Positions 48,023 to 57,153 are shown, counted from the stretch's first letter. The stretch: DNA of 64,000 nt from JAXGPF01 sp964650945 (GCA_964650945.1 CAZYXU010000001.1:34611-98610); one strand, 5' to 3'. Notes: generated from the letters alone by a model not told the origin. Program-made: numbers and translations.

Positions 48023-48058
48023 CGCGCGGGCGCGGCGGCAGCAAGCCGCGCCCGCGCG
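48023..48058 (+). promoter_or_regulatory. Perfect 14-bp hairpin between tRNA-Gln and prs
   Basis: CGCGCGGGCGCGGC (48023-48036) pairs exactly with GCCGCGCCCGCGCG (48045-48058) around an 8-nt loop. It ends 15 bp before the prs ribosome site and 28 bp before its start. No T-run follows. It may be a terminator for the tRNA transcript, an RNA processing site, or a structure in the prs leader. Confidence 0.4.
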
Positions 48059-48086
48059 GTTGATGAAAAACGTTAGGAGTAGAACA

Positions 48087-49016
48087 GTGAAAATTTTCAC
48101 GGGCAGCGCCAACCCCGGGTTGGCTGAAGGCATCGCGCGCAATCTGGGCATCCCGCTGGGCGAGATTCAAATCGTGCGTTTCCCCGACGGGGAAATTTCG
48201 GTCAAGATCATTGAAAACATCCGCGGCAAGGATGTCTTCATCATTCAGCCGACCTGCCACCCGGCGAATGAAAACATCATGGAGCTGCTGATCGTCATTG
48301 ACGCCATGCGCCGGGCCTCCGCCGCCCGCATCACCGCCGTCATGCCCTTCTACGGCTACGGCCGGCAGGACCGCAAGGATCAACCCCGCGTGCCGATCAC
48401 CGCCAAGCTGGTCGCCAACCTGCTGACGGCGGCCGGGGCGCACCGGCTCCTCGCCATGGACTTGCACGCCCAGCAAATCCAGGGGTTTTTCGACATCCCG
48501 GTGGACCACCTTTACGCCTCGCCGGTGCTGGTGAAGTACCTGCGGGAAAAAAATCTCGGCAACCTGGTGGTGGTTTCGCCGGATCCCGGCGGCATGAAGA
48601 TGGCCTACGCCTATTCCCGCATGCTGCATTCCGGCCTGGCGATTGTCGCCAAACAACGCACCAGCCCCTCGGAAGTCGAAGCCTTCAACCTGGTGGGCGA
48701 GGTCGAGGGCAAAACCGCCGTCCTCGTGGACGACTTGATCACCACCGGCGGCACCTTGAGCGCCGCGGCGGCGCTGCTGCGGCGGCATGGCGCGGTGGAG
48801 GTCTTCGCCGCGGTCACCCACCCGGTGTTCATCCCGACCGCTTTCGACCGCCTGGCCGGCTGCGCCATCAAGGAATTCGTGGTCACGGACAGCGTGCCGC
48901 TGCGGCAGCCCACTGATAAAATTCAAATCACCGTCTTGACGGTGGCCGATCTGCTGGCGGAAGCCATCCGGCGCATTCACAGCAATCAATCGGTGTCGTC
49001 GCTGTTTCACATTTAG
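48087..49016 (+). CDS. prs: Ribose-phosphate pyrophosphokinase
   Basis: Makes PRPP from ribose-5-phosphate and ATP for nucleotide, His and Trp synthesis. 309 residues: start MKIFTGSANPGLAEGIARNLGI (GTG codon), FPDGEISVKIIENIRGKDVFIIQPTC, MPFYGYGRQDRKDQPRVPITAKLVANLL, LDLHAQQIQGFF-type loop (here MDLHAQQIQGFFDIPV), the PRPP motif VLVDDLITTGGTL, and final VLTVADLLAEAI. The GTG start at 48087 has TAGGAG about 8 nt upstream. It opens the prs-rplY-pth-rpsF-rpsR-rplI-dnaB series. Confidence 0.95.
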   Translation: MKIFTGSANPGLAEGIARNLGIPLGEIQIVRFPDGEISVKIIENIRGKDVFIIQPTCHPANENIMELLIVIDAMRRASAARITAVMPFYGYGRQDRKDQPRVPITAKLVANLLTAAGAHRLLAMDLHAQQIQGFFDIPVDHLYASPVLVKYLREKNLGNLVVVSPDPGGMKMAYAYSRMLHSGLAIVAKQRTSPSEVEAFNLVGEVEGKTAVLVDDLITTGGTLSAAAALLRRHGAVEVFAAVTHPVFIPTAFDRLAGCAIKEFVVTDSVPLRQPTDKIQITVLTVADLLAEAIRRIHSNQSVSSLFHI

Positions 49017-49034
49017 CGAGGAAAGGATACGCAT

Positions 49035-49817
49035 ATGGTCAAGGAAATGGAAGTCATCAAACTGGAAGCCCAGCGGCGCGTGGAACTGGGATCGAGCGCG
49101 GTTAACCGCTTGCGCCGCGCCGGCTGGCTGCCGGCGGTGGTCTATGATTCAAACGGCAAATCCCAGCCGGTGCAATTCAACCGCCATGCGTTTGAATTGA
49201 TGGTGCGCCGGCACGGCGGCCAGAACCTGGTCATGGATATGCAACTTGATGGCGCGGCGGCCCTGAAGGTTCTGCTGAAGGACGTGCAGCGCGACTGCAT
49301 TCATGACCACATGCTCCACGTGGATTTGCTGGAAATTTCGATGACCCGCAAACTGCGCATTGACGTCGCCCTCCGCCTGGTGGGCGAGCCGCAGGGCGTT
49401 ACCCAGCAGGGCGGCATCCTGGAGCAGTTGCTGCGCACGGTGCAGATTGAGTGTCTCCCCGCGGATATCATCCAGGAACTGCCGCTGGACGTGAGCGCCA
49501 TGAACCTGGACGAGAGCTTGTTTGTCCGCGACTTGAAAACTTCTCCCGCCCTCACCGTTCTGACCCCCGGCCATATCGCCGTGGCGTCCGTGCATCTGCC
49601 GGCGGCGGAAGAAGAAGTCAAGCCTGCCGAGGAAGAGGCGGCGGCTGAAGGCGCGGCGCCGGCGGAAGGCGAAGCGGCGGCGAAGGCGGAAGGCGCGGCG
49701 GAAGGGAAGCCGGCCAAGGACGGCAAGGAGCCCGCCAAGGATGCCAAGCCGGCGGCCAAGGATGCCAAACCGGCGGCCAAGGAGCCGGACAAGAAGGATA
49801 AGAAGGAGAAGAAATAA
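49035..49817 (+). CDS. rplY: 50S ribosomal protein bL25/Ctc
   Basis: Binds 5S rRNA in the large subunit. 260 residues: the N-terminal bL25 domain (LEAQRRVELGSSAVNRLRRAGWLPAVVY) at 8-95 and the TL5/CTC C-terminal domain (about 100-190, VALRLVGEPQGVTQQGGILEQ, IQELPLDVSAMNLDESLFVRDL). The last ~70 residues form a low-complexity Ala/Lys/Glu tail with KPAKDGK/AKDAKPA repeats, much longer than in most Ctc proteins. It starts 18 bp after prs, with GAGGAAAGG upstream. Confidence 0.93.
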   Translation: MVKEMEVIKLEAQRRVELGSSAVNRLRRAGWLPAVVYDSNGKSQPVQFNRHAFELMVRRHGGQNLVMDMQLDGAAALKVLLKDVQRDCIHDHMLHVDLLEISMTRKLRIDVALRLVGEPQGVTQQGGILEQLLRTVQIECLPADIIQELPLDVSAMNLDESLFVRDLKTSPALTVLTPGHIAVASVHLPAAEEEVKPAEEEAAAEGAAPAEGEAAAKAEGAAEGKPAKDGKEPAKDAKPAAKDAKPAAKEPDKKDKKEKK

Positions 49818-49882
49818 TTGCCGTGAAATTCGCTTGGTCATGGCCGCCCTGGCGGGCGGGCCGGCCGGACGGCAAGGGCGGC

Positions 49883-50461
49883 ATGGACATCAAATTGGTC
49901 GTGGGACTGGGCAATCCGGAGCCGCGTTACGCGGATACGCCGCATAACGTCGGGTTTGCCGTGGTGGACCATCTGGCCGGGCAATGGCAATGCCGGTTGC
50001 GCCGCAGTTGGCGCTGGCGCGCGCTGGTGGCCCGGCATGCCCGGGACAACCAGCCGGTCTGGCTGGTCCAGCCGTTGTCATACATGAACAACAGCGGCAC
50101 GGTGGTGAGCGCGATCATGCGGCAGGCCGGCATCGCGCCGGCCAACCTGGTGGTGGTGCTGGATGACGCGGATTTGCCGCTGGGCCGCATCCGCGTGCGC
50201 GCCGGCGGCGGCGACGCCGGCCACCGGGGCTTGCGGTCGGTGCGGGAATGTCTGGGGAGCGCGGATTTTACGCGCATCCGTCTGGGAGTGGGCAGCGAAA
50301 ACCGCGCCGGCAGCCTGGTGGATTATGTGCTGACCCGCTTCCCGGCGGCGGCGCGTCCGGCGGTGGCGCAAATGGTCGAACTGGCGGGCGCGGCGGTGTG
50401 CATGGTTTTGGATAAAGGTGCGGCGGCGGCGATGAACGAATATAATGCCCGGCAGATTTAA
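49883..50461 (+). CDS. pth: Peptidyl-tRNA hydrolase
   Basis: Releases tRNA from prematurely ended peptidyl-tRNA. About 192 residues: MDIKLVVGLGNPEPRYADTPHNVGFAVVDHLA, with the active-site Asn11 and His21, VQPLSYMNNSG, and DDADLPLGRIRVRAGGGDAGHRGLRSV. ATG 49883 (AAGGGCGGC immediately upstream) starts at the family consensus; an in-frame GTG at 49823 would add 20 unrelated residues. It lies downstream of rplY in the same unit. Confidence 0.93.
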   Translation: MDIKLVVGLGNPEPRYADTPHNVGFAVVDHLAGQWQCRLRRSWRWRALVARHARDNQPVWLVQPLSYMNNSGTVVSAIMRQAGIAPANLVVVLDDADLPLGRIRVRAGGGDAGHRGLRSVRECLGSADFTRIRLGVGSENRAGSLVDYVLTRFPAAARPAVAQMVELAGAAVCMVLDKGAAAAMNEYNARQI

Positions 50462-50477
50462 CTCAAGGAGGTGGGCG

Positions 50478-50813
50478 GTGAAAAAATACGAGGGAATGTT
50501 TATTTTTCATCCGGTATCGGATGAACAGTTGGAGGAAAAGATCAACAAGGCCGGTGCGGAGATCACCAAGCTGGGCGGTAAAGTCGGCGCCGTGACCCGC
50601 ATGGGACGCAGCTCCTTCGCCCGGCCGATGCACAAAAAGGATTCCGGCACCTACGTCCTGATGGCGTTTGAACTGGACCCGCTTCAGGTGGATGCCTTGC
50701 GCAAGCGTTACCGCCTGAACGACGATTTGATGCGGGCGCAGGTTTTCCTGGCCGTGGAGCACCGCGCGCCGCAAGCGGAAGCGCCGGCCGCGGCGGAACC
50801 CGCGACGGTCTGA
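50478..50813 (+). CDS. rpsF: 30S ribosomal protein bS6
   Basis: Binds 16S rRNA with bS18 in the small-subunit platform. 111 residues: VKKYEGMFIFHPVSDEQLEEKINKAGAEI, GRSSFARPMHKKDSGTYVLMAFELDP, LRKRYRLNDDLMRAQVFLAVEH. The GTG start at 50478 has AAGGAGG 6 nt upstream. The last 14 residues are an Ala/Pro-rich tail. It directly precedes rpsR. Confidence 0.95.
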   Translation: MKKYEGMFIFHPVSDEQLEEKINKAGAEITKLGGKVGAVTRMGRSSFARPMHKKDSGTYVLMAFELDPLQVDALRKRYRLNDDLMRAQVFLAVEHRAPQAEAPAAAEPATV

Positions 50814-50865
50814 CGCCGCCGTGGCGGGATGCGGATGTTTTGAGATTTTTTAACAGGAGGTCAGA

Positions 50866-51111
50866 TTGAAAAAAGCAAAAAGAATGCCACGTAAACCGCG
50901 CAATACCTTCGGGTTTTTTGCCGAGGAAAAACGGTCGCGCTATCTGCAGGGCATCACCCATGTGGATTACAAGGATCATGAATTGCTCCGGAAATTCATG
51001 ACCGAGCAGGGCAAAATCATTCCTTGCCGCATTTCCGGCACCACGACCAAACAGCAGCGTCAATTGAAAAGCGCCATCCGGCGGGCGCGCACCGTGGGTT
51101 TGGTGATGTAA
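50866..51111 (+). CDS. rpsR: 30S ribosomal protein bS18
   Basis: Partner of bS6. 81 residues with basic N-terminus KKAKRMPRKPRNTF and core YKDHELLRKFMTEQGKIIPCRISGTTTKQQRQLKSAIRRARTVGLV, the full family motif. Translation begins at TTG 50866, five bases after a strong AGGAGG site; no ATG fits the known start. Confidence 0.95.
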   Translation: MKKAKRMPRKPRNTFGFFAEEKRSRYLQGITHVDYKDHELLRKFMTEQGKIIPCRISGTTTKQQRQLKSAIRRARTVGLVM

Positions 51112-51134
51112 AGGCCGGTCAGGGGGATTTTGCT

Positions 51135-51596
51135 ATGTCGCGCGAATTGATTTTAATGTCGGATGTTGACGGGTTGGGCCTGGAAGGCAACATCGTCAAA
51201 GTCAGCGAGGGGTATGCCCGTAATTATTTGATTCCCCGCAAGCTGGCCGTGCCGGTGGACAAGGCCGCCCTGCGGCGCCTGGAGAAAAACCGGAAGGAAC
51301 GCGAGGACCGCCAGGGGCGGGAATTGGCCGCGGCGCGCGCCAAGGCCGAAGCCCTCGGACAGGTCTCCTGCACCATTACCGTCAAGGTGGGCGAGGGTGA
51401 AAAAATCTTCGGCTCGGTGACGGTGGCGGACATCATGGAGGCGCTGAAAGCCCAGGGCTTTGAACTCGAGCGCCGCCGCATCCTGCTGGCCGACCCCATC
51501 CGCGAGTTGGGCGTTTATAACGTCAAAATTCGCTTGCACCAGGAGGTCGAGGCGGTGGTGAAGGTGTGGGTCGTGGACGAGGCGCTGCCGCGCTGA
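51135..51596 (+). CDS. rplI: 50S ribosomal protein bL9
   Basis: Two-domain RNA-binding protein at the base of the L1 stalk. 153 residues: MSRELILMSDVDGLGLEGNIVKVSEGYARNYLIPRKLAVPVDKAALRRLEKNRKEREDRQ, a long connecting helix, then KIFGSVTVADIMEALKAQGFELERRRILLADPIRELGVYNVKIRLHQEVEA. GGGGG-type ribosome site precedes ATG 51135. It follows rpsR by 23 bp. Confidence 0.95.
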   Translation: MSRELILMSDVDGLGLEGNIVKVSEGYARNYLIPRKLAVPVDKAALRRLEKNRKEREDRQGRELAAARAKAEALGQVSCTITVKVGEGEKIFGSVTVADIMEALKAQGFELERRRILLADPIRELGVYNVKIRLHQEVEAVVKVWVVDEALPR

Positions 51597-51681
51597 CCGC
51601 CGGCGCGCCGCCCGCAGGTTTGGAAAACATTGATCCGACGCGCCGGCCGTCCGCCGCGTCATCCACTCCCGGGAGTGTGTC

Positions 51682-53127
51682 ATGCCGGTTGCCAATGCGC
51701 CAGTTGCCCCGTTAGCCGCCGCCGGCGGGCGCCGGCCGCTGTTCAGCGGCGATGCCGAACGCGGCGTGCTGGGGTCGATCCTGCTGGATTGGCAGAAGGT
51801 CCTGGATTTTTGCGTCGAAAAGCAGTTGACGGCGGATTCGTTTTATCTCCGCCCGCATCAGGTGGTCTTCGAGACCATGCTGGAGATGTCCCGCGACAGC
51901 CGGCCGATCGACGTGCTGACCCTCGGCGAGCGGCTGAATGCCGCCGGCCGGCTGGCGGAAGTCGGCGGCGTCACTTTCCTGAACCAGTTGCTCGACGCCA
52001 CCCCCACCGCTGCCCATGCCGAATATTACGTGGATATTGTGCGCCAGCATCACCTGCTGCGCCGCATCGTGGACTGCGCCCGCTCCTCGGAAAGCACCTG
52101 CTACGCGTCCGAGGAGAGCGCCGACGCCATCCTGGCGCGCGTGGAACAGGATTTTTTCGATATCTCCGAGCAGCGCCATGACGCCATGATGCACTGGCCG
52201 CGCGCTGTGGACGCCTCGATGGAGGCGATTAATAAAATCCTCGACATGAAGAAGGGCATCACCGGGATTCCCACCGGCTACCCGGACCTGGACGAAAAAC
52301 TGTCGGGCATGCATGCCGGGGAAATGATCGTGCTGGCCGCCCGGCCGTCCATGGGCAAGACTTCGCTGGCAATGAATATCGTGGAACACGTCGCCCTGGG
52401 CGCCACCGACCACCAGCCGCGCCCGGTCGCCATCTTCAGTCTGGAAATGTCGCGGGAACAGTTGATCATCCGCATGCTGGGAAGCCATGCGCGCATTCCC
52501 GCCCACCGCATTTCTTCCGGATATTTGACCACCGCCAATCACGGGCTGCTGATGCAGGCGGCGGATGTGCTGAAAAAAGCCCCGATTTACCTGGATGACA
52601 CCGGCGGCCTCGATATCCTGGAACTGCGCGCCCGGGCCCGCCGCATGAAACGCAAATACGATATCGCCCTCTTCGTCATCGATTACCTGCAGTTGCTCAA
52701 TTCCCACGAACACCGCCGCGACGGCCGGCAGTTGGAAGTCGCGCATATTTCCGGCTCGATCAAGAACATGGCCAAGGAATTGAAGGCGCCCGTGCTGGTG
52801 CTCAGCCAGTTGAACCGTTCGCCCGAAGCCCGCGACCGCGGCGAGCCGCGCCTGGCGGATTTGCGCGATTCCGGCTCCATCGAGCAGGATGCCGACGTCG
52901 TCTGCCTGCTGCGCCGGCCATCCAAGTACAACGATGACCAGGACGCCGCCGCCGGCATCAGCAACAAGGCCATCGTGGATATCGCCAAGCAGCGCAACGG
53001 TCCGACGGGCGAGGTGGAACTGGTGTTCCGTGATGAAATCATGCGTTTTGAAAGCCTGGCTAAAGGCGGCGCTTACAACGAAGAAATGGCGCCGGCCGCT
53101 CCGACCGGCCGGGAATCAAGGGAGTAA
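51682..53127 (+). CDS. dnaB: Replicative DNA helicase
   Basis: Unwinds DNA at the replication fork. 481 residues: N-terminal DnaB domain with DAERGVLGSILLDWQKVLDF, a linker, and the RecA-like C-terminal domain with PTGYPDLDEKLSGMHAGEMIVLAARPSMGKTSLAMNI (Walker A at 219-228), SLEMSREQLIIRMLGSHARIP, LFVIDYLQLLNS (Walker B), and LRDSGSIEQDADVVCLLRR. No intein is inserted. It follows rplI by 85 bp and is 2 bp before bamA. Confidence 0.95.
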   Translation: MPVANAPVAPLAAAGGRRPLFSGDAERGVLGSILLDWQKVLDFCVEKQLTADSFYLRPHQVVFETMLEMSRDSRPIDVLTLGERLNAAGRLAEVGGVTFLNQLLDATPTAAHAEYYVDIVRQHHLLRRIVDCARSSESTCYASEESADAILARVEQDFFDISEQRHDAMMHWPRAVDASMEAINKILDMKKGITGIPTGYPDLDEKLSGMHAGEMIVLAARPSMGKTSLAMNIVEHVALGATDHQPRPVAIFSLEMSREQLIIRMLGSHARIPAHRISSGYLTTANHGLLMQAADVLKKAPIYLDDTGGLDILELRARARRMKRKYDIALFVIDYLQLLNSHEHRRDGRQLEVAHISGSIKNMAKELKAPVLVLSQLNRSPEARDRGEPRLADLRDSGSIEQDADVVCLLRRPSKYNDDQDAAAGISNKAIVDIAKQRNGPTGEVELVFRDEIMRFESLAKGGAYNEEMAPAAPTGRESRE

Positions 53128-53129
53128 TC

Positions 53130-55493
53130 ATGCATTTTAAACTGCGTCAATCTCTGCCGGCGCTGGCTGGCATCCTGCTCTTTGCCGCGTCCCTGCCGGC
53201 CGCGGTCATCCGGGAAATCCGGGTGGAAGCCGTGGATGTGCATTTCAACGACCGGGATTTCATCATGGCCGCCACCCAGGTCAAGCCGGGCGACACCGTG
53301 GACCAGCGCCGCATCTCCCGCGATGTCAAAAACCTGATGGAAACCGGCCGCTTCTCCTTCGTGGACTCGGAATTGGTCGCCGCCGGGGCGGATTTCGACC
53401 TGGTTTACCGCGTGGCCGTCAAGCCCCGCCTGGAAAAGCCGGTCACCGTCGAAGGCGCCGAGGCCATGGGCGAACGCCACATCCGCAAGTGGCTGGAATT
53501 GGAGCCGGGCGACGCGGTGGACGACGCGATCCTGAGCATGCGTTCCCGCAAGGTGCGCGACGAATACCACCAGCGGTTTTATCCCGATGTCAAGTTGACC
53601 TGGGAAATCATCACCGAGCCCAACAGCGGCTTCGCCCGGGTGATTTACCGCGTGGACGAAGGCGGCCGCGCCACGCTCCGCCGCGTGAAATTCACCGGCA
53701 ATACCTACCAGCCCCCCGGCTTCACGGAGCGGTTTGTGGCCGGGATGCACCGGCGCGAAGCCGTCGCCGAAGCCTCGGTGCCGCCGGAACAGTTGGAGGC
53801 CGTCATGCAGCCGCGCCTCTGGCACATTTTTTCCTTCTTCACCAAGCGCGGCATGTACAACGCCGACGATCTGGACGCCGACCGCGACGCTTTGCGCGCG
53901 CTCTACCTGAACCGCGGTTACCTGGACGCGCAAATCGGCCGCCCGGAAGTCGTTTATTACCAGCCGCGCAAGCTCGCGGCGACTTTCCCCATCACCGAGG
54001 GCCCCCAGTACCGGCTGGGCGAAATCAAATTGCAGGACCATACCCGCTTCCCGACCGAAGACTTGCAGGCGCTCGTCAAGCTCCGCCCGGGCGATATCGC
54101 CGGCATGGGCGCCATTAACCGCACCGCGGAAGCGCTGCGCGATTATTACTGGAACCGCGGTTACATGCGCGCCGCCGTCCGCCCGCGCTTGCGGCCCCGG
54201 CCGGCGGCGCCGGTGGTGGACGTGGATTTCCAGTTCAGCGAAGGCGACGTGGTCAACATCCGCTACGTGGACATCCGCGGCAACACCCGCACCAAGGAAC
54301 AGGTTATCCGCCGCGAATTGGTGGTGTATCCGGGGGAGCTTTACAATATGGTCAAGGTGCGGCAGAGCGAGCGCATCCTGCAGAACCTGGGCTTCTTCTC
54401 CAATGTCAGCAGCTACCCGCGCGAGACGGGCGAGGCTTTCCGCGACGACCTGGTGTTTGAGGTCGAGGAAACCCGCACCGGCCAGTTCATGGTAGGCGCC
54501 GGCTATTCCAGCATTGACGAGATCATCGGGTTCGTGGAAGTATCCCAGGGCAACTTCGACCTGTTCGGCTGGCCGCGTTTCACCGGCGGCGGCCAGAAAT
54601 TGCGGCTGCGCGCGCAAGTCGGCAGCGAAACCGAGGAATACCTGATTTCGCTGGTCGAGCCCTGGTTCCTGGGGCGCAAGCTTTCGCTGGGCGGGGAACT
54701 CTACCGCACCGTCCGGAAAAACCTGAGCGATTACTACAACGAGCGGCGCCTGGGCAGCGCCGTGACGCTCGGCAAACCGTTGAAAGGTTTTTTCCAACGC
54801 GCCAACCTGCGTTACGGCCTGGAGGAAATCACCATCTACGATGTGGCCACCAATGCCGTCCAGCGCATCAAGGATGAGGATGGCAGCCGCATGGTCAGTT
54901 CCCTCAAGCTCACCCTGATCCATGACACCCGCGACAACTTCTTCGTGCCGACCCGCGGCGTGCGCACCACCCTCGCCAGCCGCCTGACCGGCGGGCCGCT
55001 GGCCGGCGATGTGGACATGTACGGGTTGGAAGCCGACACTTCCGCCTATTACCCGCTCTGGTTCGGCCATGTCTTCAACCTGCGCGGCTGGGCCGCCGTG
55101 GTGCAGGAATACGGCAAGGACGACGATGTGCGCATCTTCGACCGCCTGTCGCTGGGCGGCGCGCGCACATTGCGCGGGTTCAAGTACCGCCATGTCAGCC
55201 CCTACGAGGAGGGCGAACCGATCGGCGGCAAGACCGCCGCCCTGGCGGCGGCGGAATACAGCGTGCCGATCACCCGCAAAATTTTGCGCGCGGCGGTTTT
55301 CTATGAATTGGGCAACGTCTGGATGGACGCCTACGAGATGGATTCGTCGTACTGTTCCGATATCGGCATTGGCGCGCGGCTGGATATCCCGGGGTTTCCC
55401 ATCCGCGTCGATTACGCCTGGCCGCTGGAAATCAGCGGCGACGTTGAGCGCACTTCGGCGCGCTTTAATTTCTGGCTGGGGTATGGATTCTAA
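53130..55493 (+). CDS. bamA: Outer membrane protein assembly factor BamA
   Basis: Inserts beta-barrel proteins into the outer membrane. 787 residues: signal peptide (LPALAGILLFAASLPAA), then about five POTRA domains, visible as repeated beta-alpha-beta units with motifs such as IREIRVEAVDVHFNDRDF, LRRVKFTGNTYQPPGFTERF, VVNIRYVDIRGNTRTKEQVIRRELVVYPGELYN, and a C-terminal 16-strand barrel (about 450-787) with RLSLGGARTLRGFKYRHVSPYEEG and the final aromatic FWLGYGF. Complete, followed by a Skp/OmpH gene as is usual. Confidence 0.95.
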   Translation: MHFKLRQSLPALAGILLFAASLPAAVIREIRVEAVDVHFNDRDFIMAATQVKPGDTVDQRRISRDVKNLMETGRFSFVDSELVAAGADFDLVYRVAVKPRLEKPVTVEGAEAMGERHIRKWLELEPGDAVDDAILSMRSRKVRDEYHQRFYPDVKLTWEIITEPNSGFARVIYRVDEGGRATLRRVKFTGNTYQPPGFTERFVAGMHRREAVAEASVPPEQLEAVMQPRLWHIFSFFTKRGMYNADDLDADRDALRALYLNRGYLDAQIGRPEVVYYQPRKLAATFPITEGPQYRLGEIKLQDHTRFPTEDLQALVKLRPGDIAGMGAINRTAEALRDYYWNRGYMRAAVRPRLRPRPAAPVVDVDFQFSEGDVVNIRYVDIRGNTRTKEQVIRRELVVYPGELYNMVKVRQSERILQNLGFFSNVSSYPRETGEAFRDDLVFEVEETRTGQFMVGAGYSSIDEIIGFVEVSQGNFDLFGWPRFTGGGQKLRLRAQVGSETEEYLISLVEPWFLGRKLSLGGELYRTVRKNLSDYYNERRLGSAVTLGKPLKGFFQRANLRYGLEEITIYDVATNAVQRIKDEDGSRMVSSLKLTLIHDTRDNFFVPTRGVRTTLASRLTGGPLAGDVDMYGLEADTSAYYPLWFGHVFNLRGWAAVVQEYGKDDDVRIFDRLSLGGARTLRGFKYRHVSPYEEGEPIGGKTAALAAAEYSVPITRKILRAAVFYELGNVWMDAYEMDSSYCSDIGIGARLDIPGFPIRVDYAWPLEISGDVERTSARFNFWLGYGF

Positions 55494-55505
55494 TAAGGAG
55501 CAATC

Positions 55506-56093
55506 ATGATGCGTGGCAACCTGGTATGGGCTTTGGCGGTCACCGCGGGCGTTTTGTCCGGCGCGCTGGCGCCGGCGGCCGCGGGCGCGGATTTGAAACT
55601 GGCGACGGTGTCCATGGAGCGCCTGTTCGACGAGTATCACCGCACCCAGACGTTTAACGCCGATTTGAAGAAGCGCGCGGCGGCGCTCGAGGGCAAGCGC
55701 GACCAGTTGGTGCTGGAGGCCAAGTCCCGGCAGCGCGCGTTGGAAACCGTGGCGGAGGAGGCGCGCGACCGGTCGCTGAGCGACAGCGAGCGCGACCGCA
55801 AGAAACGCGACGCCGAGGAGGCCTATGCCCGCGCGCGCAGCGCCGAGGAGGCGGTGGTGGAATTTGACCGCAGCGAAAAACGCCGGTTCAGCGAGGAAAT
55901 GCGCGAAGCCCAGCAGGAGCTGGTCAAGGAAATCCGCGCGGTGATCCGCGAATACGCCGCCCAAAAAGGATTTACGCTGGTGCTGGATGTTTCCGGGAAA
56001 ACGCTCAACGGCGTGGAGGCGGTGGTTTACAGCGATCCGGGCTTCGAGATCACCGGGCCGGTGCTGGAAATCCTGAACAAGAAAGGCAAATGA
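55506..56093 (+). CDS. Periplasmic chaperone of the OmpH/Skp family
   Basis: Binds unfolded outer membrane proteins in the periplasm for BamA. 195 residues: signal peptide (LVWALAVTAGVLSGALAPAAAGA), then KLATVSMERLFDEYHRTQTFNADLKKRAAALEGKRDQLV and a long charged coiled coil ending in KGFTLVLDVSGKTLNGVEAVVYSDPG. AAGGAG lies 5 nt before ATG 55506; the second ATG is one codon on. It is placed between bamA and lpxD. Confidence 0.9.
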   Translation: MMRGNLVWALAVTAGVLSGALAPAAAGADLKLATVSMERLFDEYHRTQTFNADLKKRAAALEGKRDQLVLEAKSRQRALETVAEEARDRSLSDSERDRKKRDAEEAYARARSAEEAVVEFDRSEKRRFSEEMREAQQELVKEIRAVIREYAAQKGFTLVLDVSGKTLNGVEAVVYSDPGFEITGPVLEILNKKGK

Positions 56094-56094
56094 T

Positions 56095-57153
56095 ATGTCA
56101 GCGCGCTTGACCGTGGCGGAAATCGCCCAGCGCCTTGAAGGCCGGCTCGAAGGCGACGGGCATGTGGAAATCACCGGCCTCGCGGGCATCCGCGAAGCCC
56201 AGCCGGGCCAGTTGAGTTTTGTGGCCAACCCCCAGTACGCCGCCGCCGCCGCCGCCACGCGCGCCAGCGCGGTGATTGTCGCCGCGGATTGGTCGCGGCC
56301 CTGTTCCGCGGCGCTGATCCGCGTGCGCAATCCCGACAAGGCCTTTGCCCTGGCCGCCCAGTGGTTCGCCCCCGCGCCGCCCCCGCCGCTGACCGGCGTG
56401 CATCCCACGGCCATCGTCGCGCCGGACGCCCGGTTGGGCGACGGCGTGGCCTTGGGCCCGTTTTGCGTGGTCGAAGCGGGCGCGCGCATCGGCGAGCATA
56501 CCGTCATCAGCGCCGGCTGCTACATCGGGCATGGGGTGGCCATCGGCGCCAACTGCCGCTTGTATCCCCATGTCTCGATCCGCGAACATTGCCGCCTGGG
56601 CGACCGCTGCATTCTGCATAACGGCGTGGTGATCGGCAGCGACGGCTTCGGCTATATCCAGGAAGGCGCGATCCGCCGCAAAATCCCCCAAATCGGCATC
56701 GTGGTCATCGGCAACGATGTCGAAATCGGCGCCAATGTCACCGTTGACCGCGCCCGGTTCGGCCAGACGATCATCGGCAATGGCGTGAAGATCGACAACC
56801 TGGTACAGATTGCGCACAACGTGATCATTGGCGACAACGCCGTGATTGTCGCCCAGGTCGGCATCTCCGGCAGCACCACGATCGGCGAACGCACCATCCT
56901 CGCCGGCCAGGTGGGGATCGCCGGCCATTTGACCATCGGGTCGGATGTGATCATCGGCGCCCAGTCCGGGGTGAGCAAAAACATCCCGGACAAATCCTTT
57001 GTGCTGGGCAGCCCGGCCCAGCCTTACGAAAAGACGGCGAAAATCCACGCGCTGACCATGCGCCTGCCGGACTTGAAGGATAAGTTGGCGGCCTTGGAGC
57101 AGCGCATCGCGGCCCTGGAACAGCCGGCCGCCAAAAAGACGCCGCCCGCCTGA
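56095..57153 (+). CDS. lpxD: UDP-3-O-acylglucosamine N-acyltransferase
   Basis: Adds the second N-linked fatty acid in lipid A synthesis. 352 residues: N-terminal uridine-binding domain (VEITGLAGIREAQPGQLSFVANPQYAAAAAATRASAVIV), then a left-handed beta helix of hexapeptide repeats (about 100-290) such as HPTAIVAPDARLGDGVALGP and the catalytic His in KIDNLVQIAHNVIIGDNAVIVAQVGISGS, then a C-terminal coiled coil. It starts one base after the Skp stop. It shows the cell makes lipid A. Confidence 0.95.
   Translation: MSARLTVAEIAQRLEGRLEGDGHVEITGLAGIREAQPGQLSFVANPQYAAAAAATRASAVIVAADWSRPCSAALIRVRNPDKAFALAAQWFAPAPPPPLTGVHPTAIVAPDARLGDGVALGPFCVVEAGARIGEHTVISAGCYIGHGVAIGANCRLYPHVSIREHCRLGDRCILHNGVVIGSDGFGYIQEGAIRRKIPQIGIVVIGNDVEIGANVTVDRARFGQTIIGNGVKIDNLVQIAHNVIIGDNAVIVAQVGISGSTTIGERTILAGQVGIAGHLTIGSDVIIGAQSGVSKNIPDKSFVLGSPAQPYEKTAKIHALTMRLPDLKDKLAALEQRIAALEQPAAKKTPPA

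Noticed and set aside
45501..49034. 1177-codon open frame on the minus strand
   Set aside because: Crosses the URO-D gene, ispE, a tRNA and prs on the other strand; no family resemblance.
53073..56507. 1144-codon open frame on the minus strand
   Set aside because: Antisense to bamA, the Skp gene and lpxD, all clearly real. Composition is that of a shadow (His/Gln/Arg-rich) and no domain is recognisable.
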